Assembly: GCF_946482535.1 (NCBI RefSeq) | Contig: NZ_CAMLRU010000111.1 | Span: 1 to 8,772 of the forward strand | Length of the DNA stretch: 8,772 nucleotides | Source: an uncultured Flavobacterium sp. | GTDB taxonomy: Bacteria; Bacteroidota; Bacteroidia; Flavobacteriales; Flavobacteriaceae | Direction of reading: 5' to 3' | Shown: positions 1 through 7,653 of the stretch, piece after piece | Layout: each line of letters begins with the position of its first letter | Position numbering within the stretch: position 1 is the first letter of the stretch | The notes under the pieces: generated by a model | Databases searched by the model: none | What the model was told of the DNA's origin: nothing | The model's input: the letters and a program-made list of their open reading frames with translations, nothing else | Position numbers and translations under genes: made by a program

Positions 1-834
1 CATAATTGAGTCCAAGGGTAAATAAAGCACATTCCAAAACACAGGATGGGTTTCAATAAATAAGCCGAAATAACCAATGCCGACAAATTGAAACAAAAAC
101 GACAATATGCCAATCATAAAAAACACATAGCGGTATTTTCTCCATAATGTTGTAAAGTTGAGATAAATCCAACTACACAAAACACCAATAAAAATGCTGT
201 CTAATCGATAAATCACCACCGCTTTCAAAGACTTATTCCATTGGTCCAAGTTTGTATTGGTGGTGGCGTTTTGATAAGCGATTTTGTTGACAAAGAATAT
301 CAAAATCAAGGTCAGTACCGCAAATAGGAAGAAGCGCGATTTGTGCTTGGGTTTGACTATAATTCCGACTAAAAGCAAAAACATTGGCAAAACTACATAG
401 GCAAACTCTTCTACAGAAAGACTCCAAGACTCTGTGAAGAAAGCTGGCATCGGTGAGATGGCATTTTGGATAAAGAAAAAATATTGCCAAGAATATGAAA
501 TGTCATTTCCGATAATGTAGGCTATCACAATATTGACCACGAGTATCAGATAGTAATTTGGCAACGTTCTAAACCAACGTCGTTTGAGAAAACCGAAAAC
601 AGTTTTGATCGAAAACCCTTCTTTGAGATACAATTGGTAGAAAATTTTACCAATTAAAAAACCACTTAAGACAAAGAAAATCTCAACTCCTAAAAACCCT
701 GACAACACTAATAATTGGTAAAAAAGATGATTGCTTTCGGGTATAATCCATACACAATGTCCGAACAACACCATTAAAATGGCAGCAGCTCTCATAAAGT
801 CGAGTCCGAATATTCTGTTTAGGTTTCCAATCAT
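1..834 (-). CDS. Acyltransferase 3 family integral membrane protein (5' part, runs off the window)
   Basis: The first 278 residues are present; the 3' end lies beyond position 1. The family (OafA/YrhL type) transfers acyl groups such as acetyl from the cytoplasmic side onto surface sugars or other envelope molecules through a roughly ten-helix membrane domain. Hallmarks seen: FGLDFMRAAA at residues 9-18 followed by a conserved His (FGH, H26), GVEIFFVLSGFLIG at about 49-62, a basic loop KRRWFRTLPNYY at about 84-95, ESWSLSVEEF at about 135-144, and YRLDSIFIGV at about 209-218. Hydrophobic segments alternate throughout. The ATG at 834 fits because FGLD normally lies close to the N terminus; the next Met (residue 14) would cut into that motif. 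It is divergent from the 841 gene with only 6 bp between start codons. Substrate cannot be told from the sequence. Confidence 0.9.
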   Translation of the reverse strand, partial: MIGNLNRIFGLDFMRAAAILMVLFGHCVWIIPESNHLFYQLLVLSGFLGVEIFFVLSGFLIGKIFYQLYLKEGFSIKTVFGFLKRRWFRTLPNYYLILVVNIVIAYIIGNDISYSWQYFFFIQNAISPMPAFFTESWSLSVEEFAYVVLPMFLLLVGIIVKPKHKSRFFLFAVLTLILIFFVNKIAYQNATTNTNLDQWNKSLKAVVIYRLDSIFIGVLCSWIYLNFTTLWRKYRYVFFMIGILSFLFQFVGIGYFGLFIETHPVFWNVLYLPLDSIM

Positions 835-840
835 ATAAAA

Positions 841-1992
841 ATGTACTTTTGTCTAATGGCACAATCAAAGATATATAAAATTTCAGGAGTTCTCATTCTT
901 GCCGGTCTATTGGCAGGCGGAATTTGGTATTGGCAGTTGCCCAACCGGCACAAAGCGATTGTGAAATCATTTGTGTTTGAAAAATTAGGCGTTGTGGAAA
1001 AAGATTGGAAAGTCGCCATCCAATCGGAAACTTATAAAATGATTTCACCTGAGTTTTATATTGACGGTATTTACAAATCGATGGAAGGTCCGAAATCTTC
1101 AAACTACGTTCAACTTTCTCAAGATTCCACCCTGCTATGGCTTACCGGTTTTGAAGTAAAAGCATTAGACAATAAAACTCTAGCGCCGGTTTCCAAAGAT
1201 TTTATTTGTCATACCAATATCGATTTTAATGAGGTAAAATATTTCAGTTCGTTTCATTTGGAAAAAAGAATCGGCTCCCAATATCCGCGTTTGACTTCGC
1301 TGTCTCACGGCATGGAAAATTTCAGTTTTCCCAAAGGTTACGGAGTTCCTATGAAAGGGAATGAACTGCTTTATGTGACCACAGAATCTTTGAATCACAA
1401 TTTACCCGATGCCAATTTTTGGATCCGACATGAAGTCGACATCAAGTATTCTAAAGCCAACAATTTAAAACCGTTGATGAGTCGCACGGCTTTTATCATG
1501 TTGCCCTACGATAAATACGATCCGAATAAATCACCAACTGATCCGGGAACAAATCAGTGCATACCCGTGGAAATCAAAAACCACAGCTATGATGACGGCA
1601 AAGGCAATAAACTTTCCGGGCATTGGGTAATTCCGGCAGGGAAAAATATTTACCGTAGCAGCGTTAATTCGCAATTACAAATCAAAGACAGTTTGCGTTT
1701 GCATGCCGCTGCCATTCATGTGCATCCTTTTGCCACAAGCATTTCTTTATTTGATAAAACCATTAAAAAAGCCATTTTTAAAAGCACCATTGTAAACCAT
1801 AAAGGCAAAACCGGATTGACCAGTATTGAACCTTTCTCCTCAGAAAAAGGCATTTGGCTATTCGAAAATCACGAGTACGAAATTGTATTAGAAGTAAACA
1901 ATACAACCAATGCCGACCAAGACATGATGGGCAGCATGTTTTTGTTTTTCTATGATAAAGAATTGGATTCGTTGCTTCAAAAACAACTTTAA
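841..1992 (+). CDS. Membrane-anchored protein resembling copper type II (PHM/DBH-like) monooxygenases
   Basis: 383 residues if it starts at 841; the in-frame ATG at 856 (MAQSK...) is an equally good or better start, placing the hydrophobic anchor (about residues 14-30) near the N terminus. The rest should lie outside the cytoplasmic membrane. Two halves recall peptidylglycine alpha-hydroxylating monooxygenase. N-terminal half: FICHTNID (C123, H124), then FPKGYGVPMKGN (163-174) and SLNHN (H186), matching in order the HH motif, the FP-G-G-G strand and the third His of the CuH site. C-terminal half: GHWVIPAG (260-267), H288, IHVHPFATSISLF (H293, H295) and DMMGSM (M362/M363), matching the HTH pair and Met ligand of the CuM site. 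One Cu-site His would be Cys here. Family placement is inferred from motif order; substrate is unknown. A structural, non-catalytic role is possible. The stop overlaps that of the convergent gene. Confidence 0.72.
   Translation: MYFCLMAQSKIYKISGVLILAGLLAGGIWYWQLPNRHKAIVKSFVFEKLGVVEKDWKVAIQSETYKMISPEFYIDGIYKSMEGPKSSNYVQLSQDSTLLWLTGFEVKALDNKTLAPVSKDFICHTNIDFNEVKYFSSFHLEKRIGSQYPRLTSLSHGMENFSFPKGYGVPMKGNELLYVTTESLNHNLPDANFWIRHEVDIKYSKANNLKPLMSRTAFIMLPYDKYDPNKSPTDPGTNQCIPVEIKNHSYDDGKGNKLSGHWVIPAGKNIYRSSVNSQLQIKDSLRLHAAAIHVHPFATSISLFDKTIKKAIFKSTIVNHKGKTGLTSIEPFSSEKGIWLFENHEYEIVLEVNNTTNADQDMMGSMFLFFYDKELDSLLQKQL
844..873. promoter_or_regulatory. Two candidate -7 elements facing each other at the divergent gene pair
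   Basis: TACTTTTG on the plus strand (844-851) and TATCTTTG on the minus strand (plus positions 866-873) both fit the Bacteroidota -7 consensus TANNTTTG. The first would drive the 841/856 gene, the second the acyltransferase gene starting at 834. Neither has a clean TTG at the usual distance; the minus one has ATG 20 nt away. If the plus one is real, transcription would start near 857, favouring the 856 start or a nearly leaderless mRNA. Such octamers are not rare in AT-rich DNA, so this is tentative. Confidence 0.3.
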
Positions 1993-2351
1993 TGACTGAA
2001 CGGAAAAACCCTAGGTAAGTATTTCCAAAACATTATTCCCGCAGAACCTAGGCTCAAAAAGCATAAAAGCAATCCTACCATAAGTAAAAGAATGGCATCA
2101 GAAGTGACTGTTGGAAAATCTCTGAATTCAGAAATCACAGCTAAAATCATATATAGGGAAAAGAATGAAAATAACCCTGCCAATGAAAAGCCCAAATATT
2201 TGTTTTGAAAAAATATCTGCAGTAACAGTATGACAAAAATGGTAAAGGCAAGCGGATTAAAATGATTCGTTCCAAGGAAATTATCCAGAAACCAATAAAT
2301 CGACAGGCCAAGCAGAATAAATTCAGGCAATAGTAGTACATATTTTTTCAT
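1989..2351 (-). CDS. Small hydrophobic protein with about four membrane helices, function unknown
   Basis: 120 residues, not recognised as a named family. Hydrophobic stretches at about 4-22, 33-49, 53-75 and 85-110 indicate a four-helix inner-membrane protein with short loops; the only notably charged loop is EFRDF near residues 75-79. No enzymatic motif or lipobox is visible. An AAGGA sequence lies 7 nt upstream of the ATG, an unusually good Shine-Dalgarno for this kind of genome. It starts 45 bp after the MoxR gene on the same strand, so it is probably the last gene of that transcript. Its TAA shares the TTAA at 1989-1992 with the stop of the convergent gene. Coding status rests on an intact frame and consistent membrane topology rather than on homology. 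Confidence 0.7.
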   Translation of the reverse strand: MKKYVLLLPEFILLGLSIYWFLDNFLGTNHFNPLAFTIFVILLLQIFFQNKYLGFSLAGLFSFFSLYMILAVISEFRDFPTVTSDAILLLMVGLLLCFLSLGSAGIMFWKYLPRVFPFSH

Positions 2352-2396
2352 ATTCTGTTCCTTTTATAAACAGTTAACGAAAAAAAACTCCAATTA

Positions 2397-3350
2397 TTAC
2401 AGTAACTTACCAATAATCATTTCTTCGGTGATTCCTTCGGCGTCGGCTTTGTAGTTTTTGATGATTCTGTGGCGTAAAATTCCGGTGGCTACTGCTTTTA
2501 CATCTTCAATATCCGGCGAAAATTTACCATTGAAAGCAGCATTGGCTTTGGCGGCCAAAATTAAGTTTTGCGATGCTCTCGGTCCGGCACCCCAATCCAA
2601 ATAATTGTTGACATACTCTGAAGCTAAATCACTTTTCGGACGTGTTTTACCAACCAAAGTTACAGCGTATTCAATCACATTATCAGCCACAGGAACGCGA
2701 CGGATTAAGTGTTGGAAATCGATAATTTCTTGGGCAGAAAACAACGGACTGATGACCGGTTTATCATCGGAAGTAGTGCTTTTCACGACTTGCACTTCTT
2801 CCTGATAAGTAGGATAATCTAATTTTATGGCAAACATAAAACGGTCTAATTGCGCTTCCGGCAACGGATAAGTTCCTTCTTGCTCAATTGGATTTTGGGT
2901 AGCCAACACAAAATAAGGCAAAGCCAATTTATAGTTCTGACCGGCAATCGTCACCGAACGTTCCTGCATCGCTTCGAGCAAAGCCGCTTGGGTTTTAGGT
3001 GGCGTTCTGTTGATCTCATCGGCCAAAATAATGTTGGCAAAAATGGGACCTTTGATGAATTTGAACTGACGGTTTTCGTCTAAGATTTCACTTCCTAAAA
3101 TATCCGAAGGCATCAAATCGGGAGTGAATTGAATGCGTTTAAAATCTAATCCTAAAGCTTGTGAAATGGTGTTAACCATTAAGGTCTTAGCCAAACCGGG
3201 AACACCAACCAACAAGGCGTGTCCGCCTGAGAATATACTCAGTAAAATTTGGTCAACCACTTCATCTTGACCTACAATAATCTTAGCGATTTCTTTTTTA
3301 AGTTCTAATCGTTTTTGAACTAAATTTTGAATGGCAGCAACATCAGACAT
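2397..3350 (-). CDS. MoxR family AAA+ ATPase
   Basis: 317 residues, cytoplasmic. MoxR ATPases are AAA+ chaperone-like machines that use ATP hydrolysis to remodel or activate partner proteins, often ones with von Willebrand A domains. Motifs seen: IVGQDEVVDQIL lead-in (25-36), Walker A GVPGLAKT (49-56), the MoxR-typical FTPDLMPSDILGSE (75-88), Walker B IILADE (107-112) followed by INRTPPKTQAALLEAMQE, sensor 1 ATQNP (150-154), LDRFMF with R170 as likely arginine finger, and sensor 2 GPRAS (R258). All catalytic residues are present, and the length is near the family's usual value, with a short C-terminal tail. The usual DUF58 and VWA/Bat partner genes are not next to it in this window. Instead it lies 49 bp downstream of a SurA-like foldase gene and 45 bp upstream of a four-helix membrane protein. 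No convincing promoter of its own was found. Confidence 0.95.
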   Translation of the reverse strand: MSDVAAIQNLVQKRLELKKEIAKIIVGQDEVVDQILLSIFSGGHALLVGVPGLAKTLMVNTISQALGLDFKRIQFTPDLMPSDILGSEILDENRQFKFIKGPIFANIILADEINRTPPKTQAALLEAMQERSVTIAGQNYKLALPYFVLATQNPIEQEGTYPLPEAQLDRFMFAIKLDYPTYQEEVQVVKSTTSDDKPVISPLFSAQEIIDFQHLIRRVPVADNVIEYAVTLVGKTRPKSDLASEYVNNYLDWGAGPRASQNLILAAKANAAFNGKFSPDIEDVKAVATGILRHRIIKNYKADAEGITEEMIIGKLL

Positions 3351-3399
3351 TGATATAAGATTTTTGAGATTATAGATTAGCTTTTAGAAGTACAATATA

Positions 3400-4806
3400 C
3401 TATTTTTTCAACCAATTGTTGATAAACAAACAATCCTGGTATTCTCCGTTAATTTTAACGTAGGTTTCCTTGATTTTTTCTTCAGACCATTTGCCGATGG
3501 CTTTGATTTGTTTTTCTTTCAGGGCCAAATCTTTGATCTTGATATAATCTTTTCCGTAATCGGCGGTGTGTTCGTTGATTCTGTTGGTTACGGTGATGAT
3601 TTTATATTTTTTCCCGGTTCTCGGATCGTCGTCTAAGATTGGTGCTGTGATAGCATTGTCTTTTAAATTAGACACTTCACTGTACAAACTTGGGTCCATT
3701 TTGGTCAATTCGAAGTGTGTATCTTGGGTTTTGGGATTGATTAAAGTTCCGCCATTAGCTCGGGTTTCTTTTTCATCAGACATGGTTCTGGCTGCTTCTG
3801 CAAAAGAAATTTCACCGCTTTCAATTTTGTTTTTGATGGAAGTGATTTTTTCTTTGGCTTCTTTTAAAGCCGCATCGGAAACTTTAGGCATCATTAGAAT
3901 GTGTCGCAACTCTACTTCTTGCCCTTTGATTTTTTCAACCATAATAATGTGGTAACCGTATTCTGTTTCGAAGGGTTCCGAAATTTCGCCTTCACCTAAA
4001 CTAAAGGCTACATCTTTAAATTCTTTGACGAACTGGGTTTTGCGATTGATTTTGTAAAAACCACCATTAGAAGCTGAGCCACGGTCGTCTGAATAAATTA
4101 CGGCTCTGGTTTTAAAGCTTGAACCCGCCAAAACTTCGGCTTTGATTTCTTTCAAACGGTTGATGACTCTTTGTTTTTCTTCATCGGTTATTTTGGGGGT
4201 GATTACAATTTGGGCTACTTCCATTTCGGCACCAAAAACCGGTAAATCTTCTTGTGGAATAGACTTAAAGAAATTACGAGTTTCTTCTGGAGTGATTTCA
4301 ACAGCATTTACAATTTTGTTTCTCATCTCGGTGGTCAATTTATTGGTCTTGATGATGTCAAACAACTCGCTTCTGAAATCTTCTTCGCTGTCTTTTTTGA
4401 AATACTTGATGACATTTTCCATCGAATTCAATTGCTCTACCATATAGGCAATCTGCTCATTCATTTTTTCTTTAACTTCTTCATCTTTGATTACGATACT
4501 GTCTTGAATGGCTTGGTGAGCATATAGTTTTTCTTCCAATAATTTGCCTAACATTTGACAACGCGTAATGTCTTTTACCGATTGTCCTTGGCTTGACAAT
4601 TCCAAAAATGATTTATCGATATCTGAATCTAAAATAATATAATCACCAACGGTGGCAATAATACCGTCAACTTTAATTTTTTTGTTCGATTGGGTTGGTG
4701 TTTTGGTTTTTACAGAATCTTTAATGATTTCTTGGGCATTGGCAGTACCAACTGAAAAAACTGCAGCTAGAACTGCTACAGCAAGTTGGTTATTTATAAA
4801 TTTCAT
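3400..4806 (-). CDS. SurA-like periplasmic peptidyl-prolyl isomerase with two parvulin domains
   Basis: 468 residues from the ATG at 4806, chosen because it puts a signal peptide at the very N terminus (hydrophobic core, then TANA before QE, cleavage after about residue 24). In-frame ATGs up to 4848 would add a charged extension before it. Mature protein: SurA N-terminal chaperone domain about 45-190, with the RCQMLGKLLEEKLYAHQA helix typical of Bacteroidota SurA proteins; parvulin domain 1 about 194-292 (GGFYKI, FSLGEGEISEPFETEYGYHIIMV); parvulin domain 2 about 298-408 (ELRHILMMPKVS, MSDE, NGGTLI); and a C-terminal helix ending INNWLKK. Role by family: isomerising prolyl bonds and chaperoning outer-membrane proteins in the periplasm. 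Its start overlaps the upstream lipoprotein gene by 17 nt, implying translational coupling. The second domain carries a divergent tail region (DDDPRTGKKY insert), so its isomerase activity is uncertain. Confidence 0.92.
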   Translation of the reverse strand: MKFINNQLAVAVLAAVFSVGTANAQEIIKDSVKTKTPTQSNKKIKVDGIIATVGDYIILDSDIDKSFLELSSQGQSVKDITRCQMLGKLLEEKLYAHQAIQDSIVIKDEEVKEKMNEQIAYMVEQLNSMENVIKYFKKDSEEDFRSELFDIIKTNKLTTEMRNKIVNAVEITPEETRNFFKSIPQEDLPVFGAEMEVAQIVITPKITDEEKQRVINRLKEIKAEVLAGSSFKTRAVIYSDDRGSASNGGFYKINRKTQFVKEFKDVAFSLGEGEISEPFETEYGYHIIMVEKIKGQEVELRHILMMPKVSDAALKEAKEKITSIKNKIESGEISFAEAARTMSDEKETRANGGTLINPKTQDTHFELTKMDPSLYSEVSNLKDNAITAPILDDDPRTGKKYKIITVTNRINEHTADYGKDYIKIKDLALKEKQIKAIGKWSEEKIKETYVKINGEYQDCLFINNWLKK

Positions 4807-5638
4807 AATCCTTGTTTTTAATGGCATCATCGGTAATTTCTTTTTCAAATTTCTTTATCAATTCTAATTTTCTTTTGTTAAGTATAACTTCTTTCAGTGT
4901 GGGTTTGATGTATTCAAACGGTGAGGTTTGGTTTTTATCAATCACATTGGTGATTTTAATTAAATAGACATCATCGTTCGATTGGATTTCGGCTTTTCTT
5001 CCCGGACGAATCAATTCGTCTCGGTTATCCGGATTAATCACCGGCAACTTGACGTAAACCTGGCTCATATCAACCCAAACCGTATCGTTTAGCGCAAAAC
5101 TTTTGAATTGAAGCGCATAAGTATCCCAAAACTTTTTGTCTTTTTTATTATAATCAAAGAACTTACTTCTTATGGTGGCAAAACGCGGATTGTCTTTGGC
5201 CAAATTGATGAAACGCAATCTTACTAACGTTCCGTTGGTTTTAAAATTCTCCTTGTTTTCGTTGTAATACTTTTTTAATTCCTCTTGGGTTACCAAAGTA
5301 TCTACGGTGTTTTTAACCACTTCTTCTATATACGCTTTGGTATATAAATCTATTTTATACTGCTTGATTAAAGCATTGTATTCTCCTTTTTTCTTATCGC
5401 TCAGATTTCTTTCCGCAGCTTCAATCAGTAGCTTTTGGCTTGCCCATCTGTTGATAAAATCCCTCACTATCAAAACGCTGTCTTCTTTTGAAGTTCCGGC
5501 AGGTACTAACGTCGCGATATCACTTTTATACAAATAGCTCTTTCCTACTCGGGCAATTGATTCCGGCTTTTGTTCCGGTTTGAAATAGTTACAAGAACAA
5601 AATAAAACAATCACCAAAAAAAGGCTATATCGTTTCAT
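4790..5638 (-). CDS. SurA-like periplasmic lipoprotein lacking a recognisable parvulin domain
   Basis: 282 residues. The N terminus MKRYSLFLVIVLFCSC is a lipoprotein signal with lipidation expected at C16, so the protein should be membrane-tethered in the periplasm or at the outer membrane. Residues about 26-130 follow the SurA/PpiC N-terminal pattern: IARVGKSYLYKSDIATLVP, then a long helical region with WASQKLLIEAAERNL and a KKYYNENKENF linker typical before parvulin domains. Residues about 137-232 occupy the place of a parvulin domain (VRLRFINLAKDN... YLIKITNVI) but lack the GG-F and F-x-G-H core motifs, so it is probably a chaperone without isomerase activity. A charged helical tail follows. 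Its ATG is one nucleotide after the TAG of the upstream foldase gene, and its 3' end overlaps the next foldase gene by 17 nt. Automatic annotation would likely call it a peptidylprolyl isomerase or hypothetical lipoprotein. Confidence 0.85.
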   Translation of the reverse strand: MKRYSLFLVIVLFCSCNYFKPEQKPESIARVGKSYLYKSDIATLVPAGTSKEDSVLIVRDFINRWASQKLLIEAAERNLSDKKKGEYNALIKQYKIDLYTKAYIEEVVKNTVDTLVTQEELKKYYNENKENFKTNGTLVRLRFINLAKDNPRFATIRSKFFDYNKKDKKFWDTYALQFKSFALNDTVWVDMSQVYVKLPVINPDNRDELIRPGRKAEIQSNDDVYLIKITNVIDKNQTSPFEYIKPTLKEVILNKRKLELIKKFEKEITDDAIKNKDYEIYK

Positions 5639-5639
5639 T

Positions 5640-7607
5640 CTATGGATTCAACTGTTTTTTTACTTTTTCAAAGACGTCTTTATTGACTTTAACCGTGAAT
5701 TCTTGTTTTAAGTCGTCAACCCATCTTTGTTCCAAATATTGTTGGTAATCGTTCACAATTTTACCTCGGCATTCGTCTAAAGTCTTGATGGCTTTCGGCA
5801 TTACTTTATCGACTTTGGTCACAAAATAATATTCGCCTTCTTTAACAATATCCGAGAGACCAACTTCAAACTTGGTGTTTTTAGGCAAGGCATCATTCCC
5901 TTCTTCAAAGACACCGCTTTTAGTCATTATATTGACAACATTATCAACGTTTAATTTCTCCTTGATGGCTTGTACTTCGGTATTTTTCTTTAACAAATCG
6001 AGGGCTTTTTTGATTTCTTCCATTTTGGTGGAAGAAAATACGGTAGCTTCCACCCTGTTTTTCCACATGTGTTCTGATTTGTGTTGCTCATAAAAACTTT
6101 GCAAACCTATGGTATCCGTTTTGGCTCTTTCCCAAATTTCTTTTTCCATTAAATCAAAAAGCAGTAAACCGTCTCGGTATTCTTCCATCACATTGGCAAA
6201 TTCCGAAAATTCATTTTCCAAGTTTTCATCGTAATAAGTGGTCAACTGGTTGTCTAAAAATCTTTCGTACAATTCGTCTACTAATTTTGAAACAGGCTTG
6301 ATTTTGATTTCGGCTTTTTGTTGTTTGTCGAGGAAATCCAAAAATGCTTTGCCTTCAATTTTTTTGGTATTGATGGTTAATAATGGCGCAGAGAATTCCT
6401 GATTGTTTTCGGGCTGTTTCCATTTGCCTTCATAAACTTCGTCTGTAACCAATTTGGCGATGGCAGCATACTGCTTGTTATCTCTTTTGTAAGAGTATTT
6501 TTTTCTCAGTTTTTTGTTGAGTGAAGCGGTTATTTTTTTAGAACGATCATCCTTTCCGACTTTAGATTCCAATTCATTTTTCATTTCATCTAAGGTGCGA
6601 ACCGGATGCTTTTGAATTAATTTAACGATATGCCACCCAAATTGAGACGGAAAAGGATTTGAAATTTCATTAGGCTCAGTCAAAGAGAAAGCCACATTTT
6701 CAAACTCTTCAGAGCTCAATTGACCGGAACCGAATTTATTTAAAAGTCCGCCTTTGGAAGACGATGATTTGTCTTCGGAAAACTGCTTGGCTAAATCCTC
6801 AAACTTCTCGCCTTGTTGGATTTTTTTATAGATATCGTTAATGGTATTTTTCGCCTTATCCTGATCAGTGTCTTCCGGTTTAGGGTTTAATATCATAATG
6901 TGTGCAACGGTAACTTCGCCACGATTGTTTCTGACATCCTCCACTTTCAAAATGTGATAGCCGAAACGGGTTCGAATAATTTTTGAAACTTTTCCTTTTT
7001 GGGTATTGTAAGCTGCTGATTCAAAAGCATAAACCATTCTAAAAGCCGTAAAATAACCCAAATCACCTTTGTTTTCTTTGGCTGACGGATCTTCCGAAAA
7101 CTGGCTGGCTAATGCCGCAAAATCCTCACCGGCTATGGCTTTTTTACTGATTTCTTCAATTTTTTTGTAGGCTTTCAAAGTGTCTTCAGGAGCAGCATTT
7201 TCATCCACCATAATTAAAATATGAGAGGCTTTGATCTCTTTTTGAAGACGGTTGTACCCTTCTTGAACGAGTTCTTGAGTGATTTTAGTATCGTTAAAAT
7301 AATTTTTGGCCAATTGGGTTCGGTATGATTTTAACTCACTTTGGTATTTTGAATTGTCTTGAAGTCCAAGTTTGTAGGCTTTGTTGACTTTTAATTTGTA
7401 ACCCACAAAAAGTTCCAAATATTGGTTTAAATCTTTCTGAGACTCATCTTTTACCAATTCGAGATTTTTCTTGTAAACCCTTGAAAATTCATCGGTATAA
7501 TAAGGTTTATCATTGATGGTGAACAAAACTTCTTTTGAATTATTTTGCCCGATTCCGTCTATCGACATTAAAAAGAACAATCCTAAAAAAAACTGTTTTA
7601 AACTCAT
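5640..7607 (-). CDS. Large periplasmic peptidyl-prolyl isomerase (PpiC/SurA type) with two parvulin domains
   Basis: 655 residues from the ATG at 7607, which gives a signal peptide (LKQFFLGLFFLMSIDGIGQ, cleavage about residue 20). An in-frame ATG at 7727 is rejected because it lies inside the promoter. N-terminal SurA-like helical region about 25-122; parvulin domain 1 about 127-225 (ASHILIMV, FSEDPSAKENKGDLGYF, FGYHILKV); parvulin domain 2 about 234-333 (VAHIMIL, FSEDKSSSSKGGLLNKFG, FPSQFGWHIVKL); then a long C-terminal half. In that half, from EATVFSST to YYFVTKVDKVMP (about 530-615), the order of elements looks like a third, decayed parvulin domain (GVFEEGNDALP, FEVGLSDIVKEGEYYFV). It should catalyse prolyl isomerisation and assist folding of exported proteins. 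It is the first gene of the foldase operon; its stop is one nucleotide from the next start. Confidence 0.92.
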   Translation of the reverse strand: MSLKQFFLGLFFLMSIDGIGQNNSKEVLFTINDKPYYTDEFSRVYKKNLELVKDESQKDLNQYLELFVGYKLKVNKAYKLGLQDNSKYQSELKSYRTQLAKNYFNDTKITQELVQEGYNRLQKEIKASHILIMVDENAAPEDTLKAYKKIEEISKKAIAGEDFAALASQFSEDPSAKENKGDLGYFTAFRMVYAFESAAYNTQKGKVSKIIRTRFGYHILKVEDVRNNRGEVTVAHIMILNPKPEDTDQDKAKNTINDIYKKIQQGEKFEDLAKQFSEDKSSSSKGGLLNKFGSGQLSSEEFENVAFSLTEPNEISNPFPSQFGWHIVKLIQKHPVRTLDEMKNELESKVGKDDRSKKITASLNKKLRKKYSYKRDNKQYAAIAKLVTDEVYEGKWKQPENNQEFSAPLLTINTKKIEGKAFLDFLDKQQKAEIKIKPVSKLVDELYERFLDNQLTTYYDENLENEFSEFANVMEEYRDGLLLFDLMEKEIWERAKTDTIGLQSFYEQHKSEHMWKNRVEATVFSSTKMEEIKKALDLLKKNTEVQAIKEKLNVDNVVNIMTKSGVFEEGNDALPKNTKFEVGLSDIVKEGEYYFVTKVDKVMPKAIKTLDECRGKIVNDYQQYLEQRWVDDLKQEFTVKVNKDVFEKVKKQLNP

Positions 7608-7653
7608 GTTTTTATAATTTCTATTAAAAAATTTACAATTTAATATTGGTTTT

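Noticed and set aside
233..1398. Minus-strand open frames within and across the first two genes
   Set aside because: They are out-of-frame readings of the acyltransferase and PHM-like genes; the real acyltransferase frame is open to the window edge.
2010..2052. Inverted repeat CCTAGGT ... ACCTAGG as a terminator for the 841 gene
   Set aside because: The loop is 29 nt, the stem only 7 bp, and no T-run follows; it also lies within the coding region of the opposite gene.
2355..2373. CTGTT/AACAG hairpin between the MoxR and small membrane genes as a terminator
   Set aside because: The stem is 5 bp and the T-run lies before it, not after it, on the transcribed strand.
3351..3410. Promoter for MoxR (TTG with TATAAT-like sequence)
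   Set aside because: No TANNTTTG element at the right spacing; the TATAAT-like match alone is not convincing in this AT-rich gap.
3566..4527. Plus-strand open frames inside the SurA-like gene
   Set aside because: They are opposite-frame shadows of a well-supported coding region and show no family motifs of their own.
4807..4848. Longer start for the SurA-like gene at 4848
   Set aside because: It adds a charged 14-residue extension before a complete signal peptide and lengthens the overlap with the upstream gene to 59 nt; the 4806 start gives a normal signal peptide and 17-nt overlap.
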